NCBI RefSeq assembly: GCF_004834005.1
Contig: NZ_STFF01000001.1
Location: forward strand, 743,347-807,346
Direction of reading: 5' to 3'
DNA: 64,000 nt
Source of the DNA: Niastella caeni
Lineage (GTDB): Bacteria; Bacteroidota; Bacteroidia; Chitinophagales; Chitinophagaceae
Shown here one piece after another: positions 8,448 through 16,725 of the stretch. Both the position numbers and the translations under genes were made by a program. The notes beneath the pieces were generated by a model, which worked only from the letters and a program-made list of their open reading frames with translations, did not search any database and was not told the DNA's origin. Position 1 is the first letter of the stretch. Each line of letters opens with the position of its first letter.

Positions 8448-9824
8448 CTAGCGCTGAACAAGTTTAAATACCTTGCCTGTAGTACCCTGGAGGCCAGGCA
8501 TGGAAGAAACGGCAAGATATATTTCACCATCATCATCCTGTCCGAGGCCTCTTAAATAATAACCCACATCATCGGGATTACCAATAAGAGTAACTTCTTC
8601 ATAAGTCCAGGGAGCAGGTTCTTCGCTCCATTGCGGGGTTGCAATAAATAGTTCTCCATTGGCGGTTGAAGGCGATTGTGAAAAGGTGCCGAAAACATAT
8701 TTACCATTCCAGCCATTAATTTTATTGCCACGATAAACATAACCGCCGATAATGGTAGTTGCTTTACCACCCAGCGGGTTTTGCCAGTTATTGATCTCTA
8801 TTACCGGATCAAGTAACCGCTTTCCCCTGTCATCAATTGCAGGGCAGGTTGATAAAACCTTCGAACTGTCAGTTGTATTGAAGCAATGGTTCCCTTCCCG
8901 TACATTCCAGCCATAATTTGCGCCTTTTCTTACAATATTTATTTCTTCCCACAAAACCTGACCGGCATCAGAAGTAATTAGCTGGTGCTCACCTCCCATA
9001 TCAAACGACATGCGGTAGGGATTGCGAAACCCAAATGCAAAGATCTCATCTTTGCCTGGTTTATTTACAAACGGATTTGTGGATGGTACGACATAAGGTG
9101 ACCCTGAGTCAACATCAATACATAAGATCTTACCTAAAAAATTAGCTTCAATATTCTGCGCATTGCCACCGCCATTAACCAGGTACCAGTCATTAACATG
9201 CCCCGGCCCAACATCATTAGCTCCGCCCCCATCCCCTATAGAGATATACAGGTAGTTGTCGGATCCAAAAGCCAGCGACCCGCCGTTGTGATTGAATTGT
9301 GGGTCATCGAATTCCAGGATCACCTTTTCAGAGTTCGGGTCTGCCCTGAAAACGTCGGGCACAACCCTGAATTCCGAAATACGGCTTAAGTTATTCCAGG
9401 AAGCGCCGGGAACCGGGCCACCGGGGCGAGGTGGTAGCTGATAATAGGCAAAAACGCGGCCATTAGTTTTAAATTCTGGATGAAAAGCAATCCCCAGCAG
9501 TCCCCGTTCATCATAATTTGGATTAAGTGCTACCAACTTACTGCTTATATCCAAAAAAGGCGTAGGCCGCTTATATCCATTTCTATCAATGAGCCATACT
9601 TTTCCGATCTGGTCAATCACATAACGCCGTTCGCTATGGTGCGTAGAAAGAACCTGTATCGGCGATACAAATCCTTCAGCCAGCAATTCCATATCAATGC
9701 CGGTTATTTGGGAACCATTCGATTTCTTACAACTTTGCAAGAGTATGCCGAGCAAACCTATTGTACCCAGTAAGGTAAAGCCAGCAATCAAAAAACGGGC
9801 AATGTTTGGTTGAATAGTCTTCAT
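8448..9824 (-). CDS. PQQ-dependent sugar dehydrogenase-like lipoprotein (GSDH family)
   Basis: This 458-residue beta-propeller belongs to the glucose/sorbosone dehydrogenase family, which oxidises sugars with PQQ, probably at the periplasmic or outer face. The signal ends in a lipobox LLQSCKK (Cys about residue 32), so it is a lipoprotein. Family landmarks are RGLLGIAFHPEF, FNHNGGSLAFGSDNYLYISI with GDGGGAND, FAFGFRNPYRMSFD and GANYGWNVREG. The true substrate and PQQ use cannot be proved here; many family members are of unknown specificity. The last codons have a degenerate copy near 12194-12234. Confidence 0.88.
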   Translation of the reverse strand: MKTIQPNIARFLIAGFTLLGTIGLLGILLQSCKKSNGSQITGIDMELLAEGFVSPIQVLSTHHSERRYVIDQIGKVWLIDRNGYKRPTPFLDISSKLVALNPNYDERGLLGIAFHPEFKTNGRVFAYYQLPPRPGGPVPGASWNNLSRISEFRVVPDVFRADPNSEKVILEFDDPQFNHNGGSLAFGSDNYLYISIGDGGGANDVGPGHVNDWYLVNGGGNAQNIEANFLGKILCIDVDSGSPYVVPSTNPFVNKPGKDEIFAFGFRNPYRMSFDMGGEHQLITSDAGQVLWEEINIVRKGANYGWNVREGNHCFNTTDSSKVLSTCPAIDDRGKRLLDPVIEINNWQNPLGGKATTIIGGYVYRGNKINGWNGKYVFGTFSQSPSTANGELFIATPQWSEEPAPWTYEEVTLIGNPDDVGYYLRGLGQDDDGEIYLAVSSMPGLQGTTGKVFKLVQR

Positions 9825-10506
9825 AACGCATTATTTAAGTAACGTAAAATAAATGAGACAAACTAAACCCATGCGCTGTCATATACAGTGCATAAAACTT
9901 TCAACAGTGAGACCCATGTAGGATATTGCCCACAACCCCGAAGTTTTTTAAAGGTTATTACATTTTAAGTGGTAATTCAACAGAATTAGCTTCATTGGAA
10001 CATCAGGAAGAATAACAAAAGAGATAGTCCAGGGGTTACTAAGCATTTAAGGTAATTATGAGCAAAGGTTGTTCCGATCTTATAATAAGGTACGTAAATT
10101 CAATATAAAAAAAAAGGGTTTAAAAAGAAGTTGATTGACATCAAATGTTTGACATTGCTATATAAGATGATTTATTCGTAACTTATGTATTAAGTTCAAA
10201 AAGTACACCGTCCAATTTTGAATATCCATCCGGTTAGAGTCGAGAGATCCGATCGTTTTGAGATCGGATTTTTCTTTAGTAGGCATTATACAAAATGAAA
10301 AAAAGAAGTTAAAATATGATAGGTATTATGTTTTTTGGCCGTTATAAATAAATATTTTAATTTTTACTAACGATTTAAAGTATCCGCATTTAAGGTTTAA
10401 ATATTTTATTGGTTTCAATGCCCGGATTGTAGCGATCCCCCCCTGTAAAGCTGGAATTTAATAATACATTTTAACCGCTGTAAAAGCCATTAAACGTTAA
10501 ACCTAT
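9825..10506. other. Gene-free stretch, contains a terminator
   Basis: No convincing coding frame is present in about 680 bp of AT-rich sequence. A plus-strand terminator-like hairpin at 10245-10277 has no recognisable gene in front of it, so a small RNA ending there (roughly 10080-10277) is possible. I could not identify a strong promoter or a known RNA family. Confidence 0.4.
10245..10277 (+). terminator. Intrinsic terminator-like hairpin
   Basis: ATCCGATC (10247-10254) pairs exactly with GATCGGAT (10262-10269) around a 7-nt loop and is followed by TTTTCTTT. It ends no visible protein gene. Confidence 0.6.
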
Positions 10507-10731
10507 ATGAAAAAGTCACCAGTAAGTTTTTCTTCATTATTGAACCTGCCTCGCATAAACAAAACGCTCCCCGACGGATTTTTCAAAAATCAAAAGATAA
10601 CAAAACAAGCTGCATCGCTATCGCAACCTGTTGTACCACCAAGCGAAGCAATGATCAACTACCTCAATCGCATTGGGCATGAGTATCCGTTTTGTGTAAA
10701 TAATAAGCAGAAAACGCATGATCCACTATAA
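10507..10731 (+). CDS. Small hypothetical protein (74 aa)
   Basis: I do not recognise this protein. It has no signal peptide or membrane segment; it is rich in Lys, Asn, Pro and Ser and ends with INYLNRIGHEYPFCVNN. The upstream A-rich sequence is compatible with Bacteroidota translation initiation. It precedes the small lipoprotein on the same strand by 74 bp. It could be a real small gene or a chance frame. Confidence 0.45.
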   Translation: MKKSPVSFSSLLNLPRINKTLPDGFFKNQKITKQAASLSQPVVPPSEAMINYLNRIGHEYPFCVNNKQKTHDPL

Positions 10732-10805
10732 AACCATTAGGGCCATCAATTGAATTAAAAGCGTGGCAGGGAAATTGAATAAGTAGATGAAGTAAAAACT
10801 AATTT

Positions 10806-10988
10806 ATGAAAAACATCTTTTTCGCATTAGTAATCGTCTTGGCAGCCTTTAGTGCCTGCAATCCACCACAATCCACCACTGGTAACTCGTCTGACAGTAC
10901 AGCCACTAACAATAGTACACGCGATACCACCAATAGTACGAGTGATACCAGCGTATCAACACAAAGAGACACAAGTATGAATAAATAG
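10806..10988 (+). CDS. Small Ser/Thr-rich lipoprotein
   Basis: A 60-residue protein begins with a clear lipoprotein signal, MKNIFFALVIVLAAFSAC (Cys 18). The mature part of about 42 residues is almost entirely Ser, Thr, Asn and Asp with a TSDTSVSTQRDTS tail, so it is probably unfolded and surface- or periplasm-exposed. No function can be assigned. A shared bidirectional terminator at 11096-11131 lies between it and the convergent Hsp20 gene. Confidence 0.75.
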   Translation: MKNIFFALVIVLAAFSACNPPQSTTGNSSDSTATNNSTRDTTNSTSDTSVSTQRDTSMNK

Positions 10989-11095
10989 CATTCTTTGTGC
11001 ACATTACGAACAAGTATGTAAGTAAGTTTGGTATTCCTGCAGCCAGCTAAAGTTTGTGAGAACAGGTTGGGTAAAAACGGTCGCATTGTATCAAA

Positions 11096-11131
11096 AAAAA
11101 GTCCCCCGATGTATCGAGGGACCTTTTTTAC
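11096..11131. terminator. Bidirectional terminator between lipoprotein and hsp20 genes
   Basis: GTCCCCCGAT and ATCGAGGGAC pair with one mismatch around a 2-nt tip, preceded by AAAAAAA and followed by TTTTTT. It sits between convergent genes. Confidence 0.85.
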
Positions 11132-11143
11132 TTTTTCAATTAA

Positions 11144-11614
11144 TTACGCTACTTTAATGGTTTTTAAAACCTGTTTTGCTTTTTCATTTTTAGGAAGCGT
11201 TACATATAGTATCCCATTTTCATAACGCGCATTTATACTGTTTGCATCAATAGCGTCATTCAAATGGAAGTTTCGGCTGAATGAGTGTTTCCGGTATTCC
11301 TGCCGTACCCATCCTTCTTCTTTGTTCATTTCCTTATTTTCATTCTTTTCTTCAAAAGAAACCGTAAGTATATCACCAGATACATTCAACTGAAAATCTT
11401 CCTTCCGTAAACCAGGGGCAACCAGTTCCATTTCATAAGTGGCGTCTGTTTCCCGCAGGTTTACAGGCACCTTAGCACGCTCTATTTCACCGGCATTCAG
11501 TCCCCAAAAAGAATCATCGAAAAAACGGGATAAATTATTCTGGAAGATCTGATCAACTACACTTCCAAAAGTTGCCGGTTGACGACTATTTTCTCTTTTC
11601 ATGATGTTTGCCAT
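11144..11614 (-). CDS. Hsp20/alpha-crystallin small heat-shock protein
   Basis: This 156-residue ATP-independent chaperone forms oligomers that hold unfolding proteins. The alpha-crystallin domain spans about residues 45-145: VPVNLRETDATYEMELVAPG at its start, the DFQLNVSGDILTVSFE core, and the closing YENGILYVTLPK with the family's G-x-L motif. The N-terminal FGSVVDQIFQNNLSRFFDD helix is also typical. It has an unusually strong ribosome binding site for this phylum and a sigma-54-like promoter candidate upstream, in line with stress control, though the latter is inference. Confidence 0.94.
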   Translation of the reverse strand: MANIMKRENSRQPATFGSVVDQIFQNNLSRFFDDSFWGLNAGEIERAKVPVNLRETDATYEMELVAPGLRKEDFQLNVSGDILTVSFEEKNENKEMNKEEGWVRQEYRKHSFSRNFHLNDAIDANSINARYENGILYVTLPKNEKAKQVLKTIKVA

Positions 11615-11619
11615 AAATT

Positions 11620-11625
11620 CCTCCT
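11620..11625 (-). promoter_or_regulatory. Strong Shine-Dalgarno site of the hsp20 gene
   Basis: AGGAGG lies 5 nt before the ATG at 11614. Most genes in this window lack such a site, as is usual in Bacteroidota, so this one stands out and confirms the start. Confidence 0.7.
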
Positions 11626-11707
11626 TTTTATAAGTTTGTTAAGAAATAATTTCATAGTAAACAATTAAACAAAATCATAAATAGGAATACAATTCTATTA
11701 TACCCTT

Positions 11708-11723
11708 TTCAAGTCATATGCCA
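11708..11723 (-). promoter_or_regulatory. Sigma-54-like promoter candidate for hsp20
   Basis: On the minus strand TGGCATATGACTTGAA matches the -24/-12 pattern TGGCAC-N5-TTGCA with correct spacing, but the -12 GC is GA. It is about 95 bp upstream of the hsp20 start. This is suggestive only. Confidence 0.25.
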
Positions 11724-11885
11724 GCGCTATTCCGACTTAATTTTTGTCATTTTTTATGCAAAAAATGCAGAAACGCACAAAGATAAATTTGAAAATTTGA
11801 CAGTACCCCATAGAAGAAGTAATACCCCCTGCCTGCTTGGTATTTTTATTGTTTATAAAAGTATAACCAATAATAAACCCAGACT

Positions 11886-12182
11886 ATGCAAACCAGATTT
11901 TATATTATTTGCCATATTAAAACATCAGCCGGGCCTGAGAGCTATGGGCGCTTTGAAATAGGTAATGACCGTGAGACAGCCGCAAAGTTATTCGAAAAAC
12001 TGAAAGGAGACAAAGAAGTGAACGAACAAAATATGCTGTATATAGAACTGATGGAAACGTCGAATGGACTTCCCATCAATATTAACATCTTGAGTTGTAC
12101 ACTCGATCAATTAACGGAAAATTGCCGCATTGTTACCAAAGAGATCTTTACCCAACATAATCTTGGCAAAGCACTGTTTTGA
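11886..12182 (+). CDS. Conserved-looking hypothetical protein (98 aa)
   Basis: A 98-residue protein of balanced composition, without signal or membrane segment. It starts MQTRFYIICHIKTSAG, has GRFEIGNDRETAAKLFEKL (about residues 21-39) and a Cys-containing C-terminal half. The predicted pattern of strands and helices suggests a small alpha/beta fold. I do not recognise the family. It stands alone between hsp20 and a decayed region. Confidence 0.65.
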   Translation: MQTRFYIICHIKTSAGPESYGRFEIGNDRETAAKLFEKLKGDKEVNEQNMLYIELMETSNGLPININILSCTLDQLTENCRIVTKEIFTQHNLGKALF

Positions 12183-12193
12183 GTAATCCTTAG

Positions 12194-12234
12194 GCTGAAC
12201 AAGTTTGTACTTGCCGGTAGTACCTAGTGGACAA
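12194..12234 (-). pseudogene. Remnant of a sugar-dehydrogenase-like gene tail
   Basis: This stretch matches the last codons of the gene at 8448 (GCTGAACAAGTTT shared, then a 3-bp gap, then a second matching block ending GTAGTACC). On the minus strand it reads GTTGKYKLVQP, compared with GTTGKVFKLVQR in the intact gene. It is too short to be functional. The sequence from here to 12328 has short open stretches but nothing recognisable. Confidence 0.55.
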
Positions 12235-12328
12235 AAGTACTCCATTAGGTGTTGCAGGCGTACCAGCGTTTAATATCCTCGCCATTGTGGATCGTCCCAT
12301 TCAAGGGATCACTTTTTCTGAGTTCATA

Positions 12329-12475
12329 TCAACGCTTGAAATGTCGGGGGGCCAATGCCTGCTCGCCACTTTTTGCCCACGTACATTTTAAATCCGCATT
12401 CATTGTGCTTAATGCATCCAGGATCAATTGTACATCTTCCTCATCATCATCAATGACAAAAAAATGCTTTTTCAT
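12329..12475 (-). pseudogene. Truncated response-regulator receiver domain
   Basis: A frame from ATG at 12475 encodes MKKHFFVIDDDEEDVQLIL followed by an alpha helix and CTWAKSGEQAL, the start of a CheY-like receiver domain with its acidic pocket (IDDDEED). It stops after 48 residues, before the phospho-acceptor strand, so the protein would be non-functional. It is a remnant of a single-domain response regulator of the kind common in this phylum. Confidence 0.7.
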
Positions 12476-12848
12476 AATGACCGTTTAATTAAAAAAAATG
12501 ACTTTTCCCCCTATTTTTATATCAACCCGCGACAATGGGCTGATTCCTTAACAAAGAGCATTTGTTTCACAGGCTATACTTACATGCAGGCATGTCAACT
12601 CATTTTTTTCCGGCATCAGTAATTGATATATAAGCCACACGTGTAGTGGAGTCAATGCAGAACCAGCCAAACTAATTCAAGGGTCAATAAATTAAATTGA
12701 AAACTGATAAGCCGGAGAAGTGTATGAACAACGGTGTATTGAATATTTCCGTGTGTAACTAAAATTATGCAGATTATTACAAACAAAAAAATAAACCACC
12801 GGTTTTAATGTGCCGATATATTTCCCCATTTTTATTACTGTATTCACT

Positions 12849-13004
12849 GATGGGTGGTTTCAGGAACAGCCTGTTTGAGGTATTGGCCTCCTGGATATTT
12901 CAAGGTTTACGCCCGAAGGCAATGAAATGAAAGATGAATGGAACGAAAGTTGTGCGAAATAGCTAGGGGTGTACCTGAAGCCGCTGAAAATATTCTGGTA
13001 AATG
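12849..13004 (+). pseudogene. Decayed fragment of a glycogen debranching enzyme (GlgX-like)
   Basis: One frame, interrupted by two stops, reads DGWFQEQPV, stop, GIGLLDISRFTPEGNEMK, then DEWNESCAK, stop, LGVYL. This follows the C-terminal region of GlgX/TreX isoamylases, where a Gly-Arg-Pro segment is followed by a W-x-x-P-D/E-G-x-E-M block and a C-L-G-L block. No intact GlgX is in the window. The flanking sequence (12480-12848 and 13005-13311) has no gene that I can support. Confidence 0.6.
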
Positions 13005-13311
13005 GAAAATGTATAATTTTGTTGCGAGAACAACATATGAGGCCTGAAAGCAATCCACCCGATACATTGCCGGAATTATCAAATCCTGGAACATAAACTA
13101 TCCGTTCGGCACTAAAAATTATCTCCTCTGTTTTTGGAGTTTAAACAATTGCCCTAGATTACCAGGCAGATAAGAACCTCCACCGACCCATGTCTTCTGA
13201 AGGTATAATCCCCCCTTTGTATAAATCTATTACAGGCAAATTATTGAACGGCTGATACTGAACCTGGGTTCTGACAAAGCACCCTGCTCGTCTATAATTA
13301 AAAAATTGTGT

Positions 13312-14085
13312 ATGCGCTCGATGTGGAATGGTTCGCTCGGCTTCGGACTCGTTAATATTCCGGTTCGAATGTACCTGGCGACGGAAGAAAGCAGAATTTC
13401 CTTTGTACAACTAGACAAAAAGGATCATGCCAGAGTTAGGTATAAGAAAGTAAACGAAGTCACAGGCAAAGAATTGCAGCAGGAAGACATTGTACGTGGC
13501 TACCCAATGAATAACACGTACGTAATAGTTGATGATGCAGATTTGCAAAAAGCAGCGCCAGAAAAAGTTGATCACATTGACATTGTACAATTCGTTAATG
13601 AAAATGAAATAAACGCTTTGTATTATGAAAATCATTATTTTTTAGAACCAGACAAAGTGGGTGCCAAAGCATATATCCTTATACGTGATGCTTTGACATT
13701 AGAGGGAAAAGCGGCAATAGGCAGATTGGTTTTCCATGGTAAGGAATGGCTTTGTCTTATCAAACCCCTAAGAAAAGTGCTGGCTCTTCACAAGCTTCGC
13801 TTTTCTGATGAAATCAGAAGTGAAGCAGGGTTGGTAATTCCTGATGCAGCGATAAAGAATGATGAACTTAAGATGGCGAGCCTGTTAATTGCACAGCTTT
13901 CCAGGCCGTTCAAGGCTGAAGAGTATACAGATACTTACTCAGCAAAGGTGCTCGAAGTAATTGAAGCGAAAGCCAGGGGGAAATCAAAAGGCAAACAACT
14001 CAAAATTGTGCACACCGCTACAACTGACGACCTGATGGAAAAACTAAAAGCATCTCTTCATGTAAAACGCAAAAAAGCATCATAA
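13312..14085 (+). CDS. ku: Ku protein, non-homologous end joining
   Basis: This 257-residue bacterial Ku homodimer ring binds DNA double-strand ends and recruits the ligase LigD. The start at ATG 13312 (MRSMWNGSLGFGLVNIPV) matches the usual N-terminus; the frame is open six bases further to a TTG. Conserved segments include ISFVQLDKKDHARVRYKKVN, GKELQQEDIVRGY, and LEPDKVGAKAYILIRDAL. The C-terminus is lysine-rich (ARGKSKGKQ, KRKKAS), as in many bacterial Ku proteins. No LigD is in the window, and the convergent neighbour is a DUF421 gene. Confidence 0.95.
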   Translation: MRSMWNGSLGFGLVNIPVRMYLATEESRISFVQLDKKDHARVRYKKVNEVTGKELQQEDIVRGYPMNNTYVIVDDADLQKAAPEKVDHIDIVQFVNENEINALYYENHYFLEPDKVGAKAYILIRDALTLEGKAAIGRLVFHGKEWLCLIKPLRKVLALHKLRFSDEIRSEAGLVIPDAAIKNDELKMASLLIAQLSRPFKAEEYTDTYSAKVLEVIEAKARGKSKGKQLKIVHTATTDDLMEKLKASLHVKRKKAS

Positions 14086-14128
14086 TGGTATTGAGGCTTT
14101 GATGACATATTTCCTCATAATAACTATT

Positions 14129-14581
14129 TCAAACTGCAGATTCTTTAGGAATAATTGAAATAGTGCCATCCAGTTCAAGTACAGCATATTTTATTTGATC
14201 AAGGCGTTCAAGGCCGTGTATATTACGGGCTGCTTCCAGAACGTCTTCTTCACTTACCCTTGACTTGCGCGACCTGTTCTGTAACAGCTTGCCATCTGCT
14301 ACTACAATAAGCGGAGAACCTTCTGTTATTTTTTCAAACCCTTTCCATTTATGCTTGATCATGGAGAAAAGCAGATCAACGCCTATCAAAGTGGTAATAA
14401 GAATGAGGGAGGTGGTAATGGAATAATCTTCTCCCACAAGCGCCTGCTGGGTCACTTCACTGATAATCAGCAGCAGAACGAGTTCAAAAGGAGTAGTTTG
14501 CGCTAACGTTCGCTTTCCGCTAAGCCTGAAGACAAGCATCAGGAACAAGTATATTATTATTCCCCTAATTACCGGATTCAT
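14129..14581 (-). CDS. DUF421 (YetF-like) membrane protein
   Basis: This 150-residue protein has two to three membrane helices at the N-terminus (about residues 5-20, 33-50, 55-75) and a small C-terminal domain. Landmarks are RLSGKRTLAQTTPFELVLLL and the soluble part GSPLIVVADGKLL with VLEAARNIHG. DUF421 proteins are widespread and linked to stress or sporulation in Bacillus, but have no settled biochemical role. Its ATG overlaps the stop of the preceding gene as TAATG, so the two are translationally coupled. Confidence 0.9.
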   Translation of the reverse strand: MNPVIRGIIIYLFLMLVFRLSGKRTLAQTTPFELVLLLIISEVTQQALVGEDYSITTSLILITTLIGVDLLFSMIKHKWKGFEKITEGSPLIVVADGKLLQNRSRKSRVSEEDVLEAARNIHGLERLDQIKYAVLELDGTISIIPKESAV

Positions 14582-15081
14582 TATGGATAAATTTGGTGAC
14601 TAATTGTAAAAGGCGTTTCATTTACTTTAATAATTGCCGTTATACTACCGGTTCTTTTGGCCATCAGATGACAATGTATATTGGCCGTACGTAAAGCATG
14701 GAAATAATAAGTGGTTACATCATTAACGGTCCTGTTACTATGAGGCAAAGGGGTAATGGAATGCAGGTCGATATACTGCATATATTGCTGGGGTATTTCC
14801 AGTGTAATACTGTCTTTTGCATTCTGAATATTAAATGTCATTTCTGCTTCACTTTCATACCGCAGAAAACGTTCATACTTTACACTGTTACCATTTTTGA
14901 TTAGTGTCTTGTAGCTTAATGGTCCGGAACCAAAAACACCTGCAAGTGCCAGGATCAGCGCGGAATACAGGATCCCCCAACCAATTTTCTGAATAATCCA
15001 ACCCCTTTTATGTTGTTCCAGGCTTTCGTCCAGTTGAAGTTTGTGCCGAACAGTTTCAACTGATTGTTTATTTTCAGTCAT
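14581..15081 (-). CDS. Membrane-anchored hypothetical protein coupled to DUF421
   Basis: A 166-residue protein with one membrane helix (IGWGILYSALILALAGVFG, about residues 33-51) and an extracytoplasmic beta-rich domain (YERFLRYESEAEMTFNIQNA, then LEIPQQYMQYIDLHSI). The start at 15081 (MTENKQSVETV) is preferred over the frame's first ATG because of composition; 10 extra residues are possible upstream. It overlaps the DUF421 start by one base, which implies a joint function, possibly as a subunit. I do not recognise the domain. Confidence 0.8.
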   Translation of the reverse strand: MTENKQSVETVRHKLQLDESLEQHKRGWIIQKIGWGILYSALILALAGVFGSGPLSYKTLIKNGNSVKYERFLRYESEAEMTFNIQNAKDSITLEIPQQYMQYIDLHSITPLPHSNRTVNDVTTYYFHALRTANIHCHLMAKRTGSITAIIKVNETPFTISHQIYP

Positions 15082-15235
15082 GTATATATAGATATTAAAA
15101 ATTTGATTCAATTTGCTTGCCAGGCCAATTATAGAGAATGGTGTCTTCAGTTTTCGGTGGTTGTCATTTTTGCTGCGAATTCAACAATAACATTCACTGG
15201 CATAATATTTTTACAACTAATAGAAAGATAAAATT

Positions 15236-15382
15236 ATGGCAGACAATCCAATGAAGAAAAAAGCAGATGCCAAACGCATCAGTCAACAAGACCACGAGCA
15301 AGCGTATCAGAGAAGCAAGGCGAAAAAAGCAACTGGTAAAAAATCTGCCAGGAAAAAAACAGCCAAAAAGAAAACAGTTTGA
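15236..15382 (+). CDS. Small lysine-rich basic protein (48 aa)
   Basis: A 48-residue frame encodes MADNPMKKKADAKRISQQDH, then AYQRSKAKKATGKKSARKKT and a KKKTV end. The N-terminal acidic/basic segment with D-A-K-R-I resembles the start of DUF3606-type small proteins, and the C-terminal half is like histone-H1-type Ala-Lys tails. It may bind nucleic acid; that is inference from composition only. Confidence 0.6.
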   Translation: MADNPMKKKADAKRISQQDHEQAYQRSKAKKATGKKSARKKTAKKKTV

Positions 15383-15601
15383 AAAAGCAGGTAATATCCA
15401 TTAGTTTATTTCTTTCGAGTGAAAATCTATTAATTCTCCTTTGAGCCAATAACAGATCCTTTAGAAATTTTATGGGAAAATGAACAAAATGTTTACGTAG
15501 TTCGATAAACCACCTTTGCCTTTATTCAATACCGTTCCCGGTGATAGCATCCGATGCTGCATGTTGCAGGACGGAACATTTGATCACCTAAAAAAAATAA
15601 A

Positions 15602-15835
15602 ATGAAAAAGTTTGCAAAACCTTTCATTGCGGTAGTATTATGCTGTAGCCTGACCATTGCCACGCCGCTGCTGGCACAAAATGAAACCAACACTTCGGCT
15701 GCGCAGACCGCCGATCGGAATGAAGATGACAACACCGGAAAATGGGGGCTTGCAGGATTACTTGGATTGATTGGGCTGGCTGGATTGCGAAGAAGGGATG
15801 ATGATAACAGAACAAGGGTAAGCAGGAATCCATAG
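15602..15835 (+). CDS. Secreted WGxxGxxG-type small protein
   Basis: A 77-residue protein with a signal peptide (MKKFAKPFIAVVLCCSLTIA, cleavage near LLAQ), a short acidic Asn/Thr-rich linker, and a C-terminal segment KWGLAGLLGLIGLAGLRRRD followed by basic residues. That tripartite end (WG-x-x-G-x-x-G motif, hydrophobic helix, Arg cluster) is like the WGxxGxxG-CTERM and MYXO-CTERM type anchoring signals. Almost all of the mature protein is signal, so the passenger is only about 20 residues. A GC-rich hairpin follows the stop. Confidence 0.8.
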   Translation: MKKFAKPFIAVVLCCSLTIATPLLAQNETNTSAAQTADRNEDDNTGKWGLAGLLGLIGLAGLRRRDDDNRTRVSRNP

Positions 15836-15852
15836 TACGAACCCAATACAGT

Positions 15853-15877
15853 AACCTGGCTGCTAAGCAGCCAGGTT
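15853..15877. terminator. Strong hairpin after the WGxxGxxG gene
   Basis: AACCTGGCTGC and its exact complement GCAGCCAGGTT are separated by 3 nt. It lies 18 bp after the stop codon. No U-tract follows, so it may be a factor-assisted terminator or a 3'-end stabiliser. Confidence 0.6.
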
Positions 15878-16313
15878 AACTGCGTTCATGTATTAAGGTA
15901 TGGCAGACGCTAGGATATAACTAGCGATCATAAAAACGTATGCAATAGTTTAAGAACTATTCAATGTAAAGGCATTTGCAGAGGCTGGAGCATCGGTAGC
16001 ATTAGCAGAAATGATAAAGATATAGCATAAGCGGTGAAGGATGATGCAAAAATGGTATTGCCGTGTTTGTATGCAATACACATTGCGCCTTCAAAGGTTT
16101 TGCTATACATTTCTTTAAACTCACCTCAGTTATTTTTTTCGATGGCGTTTTTACATTATCTTTAATACTCCTGCAATTGATGCTCCTGAATTGGTAAATG
16201 GCTCCTCTGATTAGTAAGCTGTAATTTTTTTCAATCATCTTATAATTACTTATTACGCGTACTGTATAAGTGTTCTCTTATTTTTTAATTCCTGCAATCA
16301 TTAAACCTAACAT
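15878..16313. other. Gene-poor stretch
   Basis: It holds a second small inverted repeat, CGCTAG-N7-CTAGCG (15908-15926), and a 49-codon minus frame at 15961-16110 starting MYSKTFEGAMCIAYKHGNTI. That frame has a hydrophobic centre but no recognisable family, and I do not call it as a gene. Confidence 0.35.
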
Positions 16314-16694
16314 ATGCTCGCAGAAGCAAAAGCGTTTAAAATACCCCATTATCCTTCCCGCAAAATCGCCAGTTACCAAACACTGAGAAGAAGGTTTTTA
16401 AGAACGCGCGACTTTTATGATCATCCCAGTTCAGTGGAATGGGACGCCATTTTATATCGTGATGCGCATGAACCGGAACGCCTGGTTTTTTACAAAAGAG
16501 ATGCACGCCTGGTTATTTACCCCAGTGACCTCGTTGCCATCTATGGAAAATCAGCCCGTACAGCCCGCCGGTACCTGCAGTATATTCGCGAAGAAATAGG
16601 TTTACCAAAGGGAGCTCCTGTTACAATCAAAGATTTTTGTGCTCAATCTCATCTTGATTATGAAACCATCCATACGTTCATAATGGAAAGTTAA
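16314..16694 (+). CDS. Small HTH-like protein, first of a tandem pair
   Basis: A 126-residue protein whose C-terminal 60 residues (IYPSDLVAIYGKSARTARRY, then LQYIREEIG and VTIKDFC) resemble the short helix-turn-helix-like domain found in many Bacteroidota proteins (a segment V-x-x-R-x-A-Q/R-R-Y-L followed by hydrophobic V-T-I-x-x-F-C). The N-terminal half is basic. It shares this domain and the final FIMES with the next gene 31 bp downstream. A role in DNA binding is inference. Confidence 0.7.
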   Translation: MLAEAKAFKIPHYPSRKIASYQTLRRRFLRTRDFYDHPSSVEWDAILYRDAHEPERLVFYKRDARLVIYPSDLVAIYGKSARTARRYLQYIREEIGLPKGAPVTIKDFCAQSHLDYETIHTFIMES

Positions 16695-16725
16695 CAACGT
16701 TATTCACTTTCAATATGCATGCTAT

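Noticed and set aside
12249..12622. Two overlapping plus-strand frames
   Set aside because: They are shadows of the truncated response-regulator remnant on the minus strand.
15961..16110. 49-residue minus-strand membrane-like peptide
   Set aside because: No family, weak start context, gene-poor surroundings; kept only as a note.
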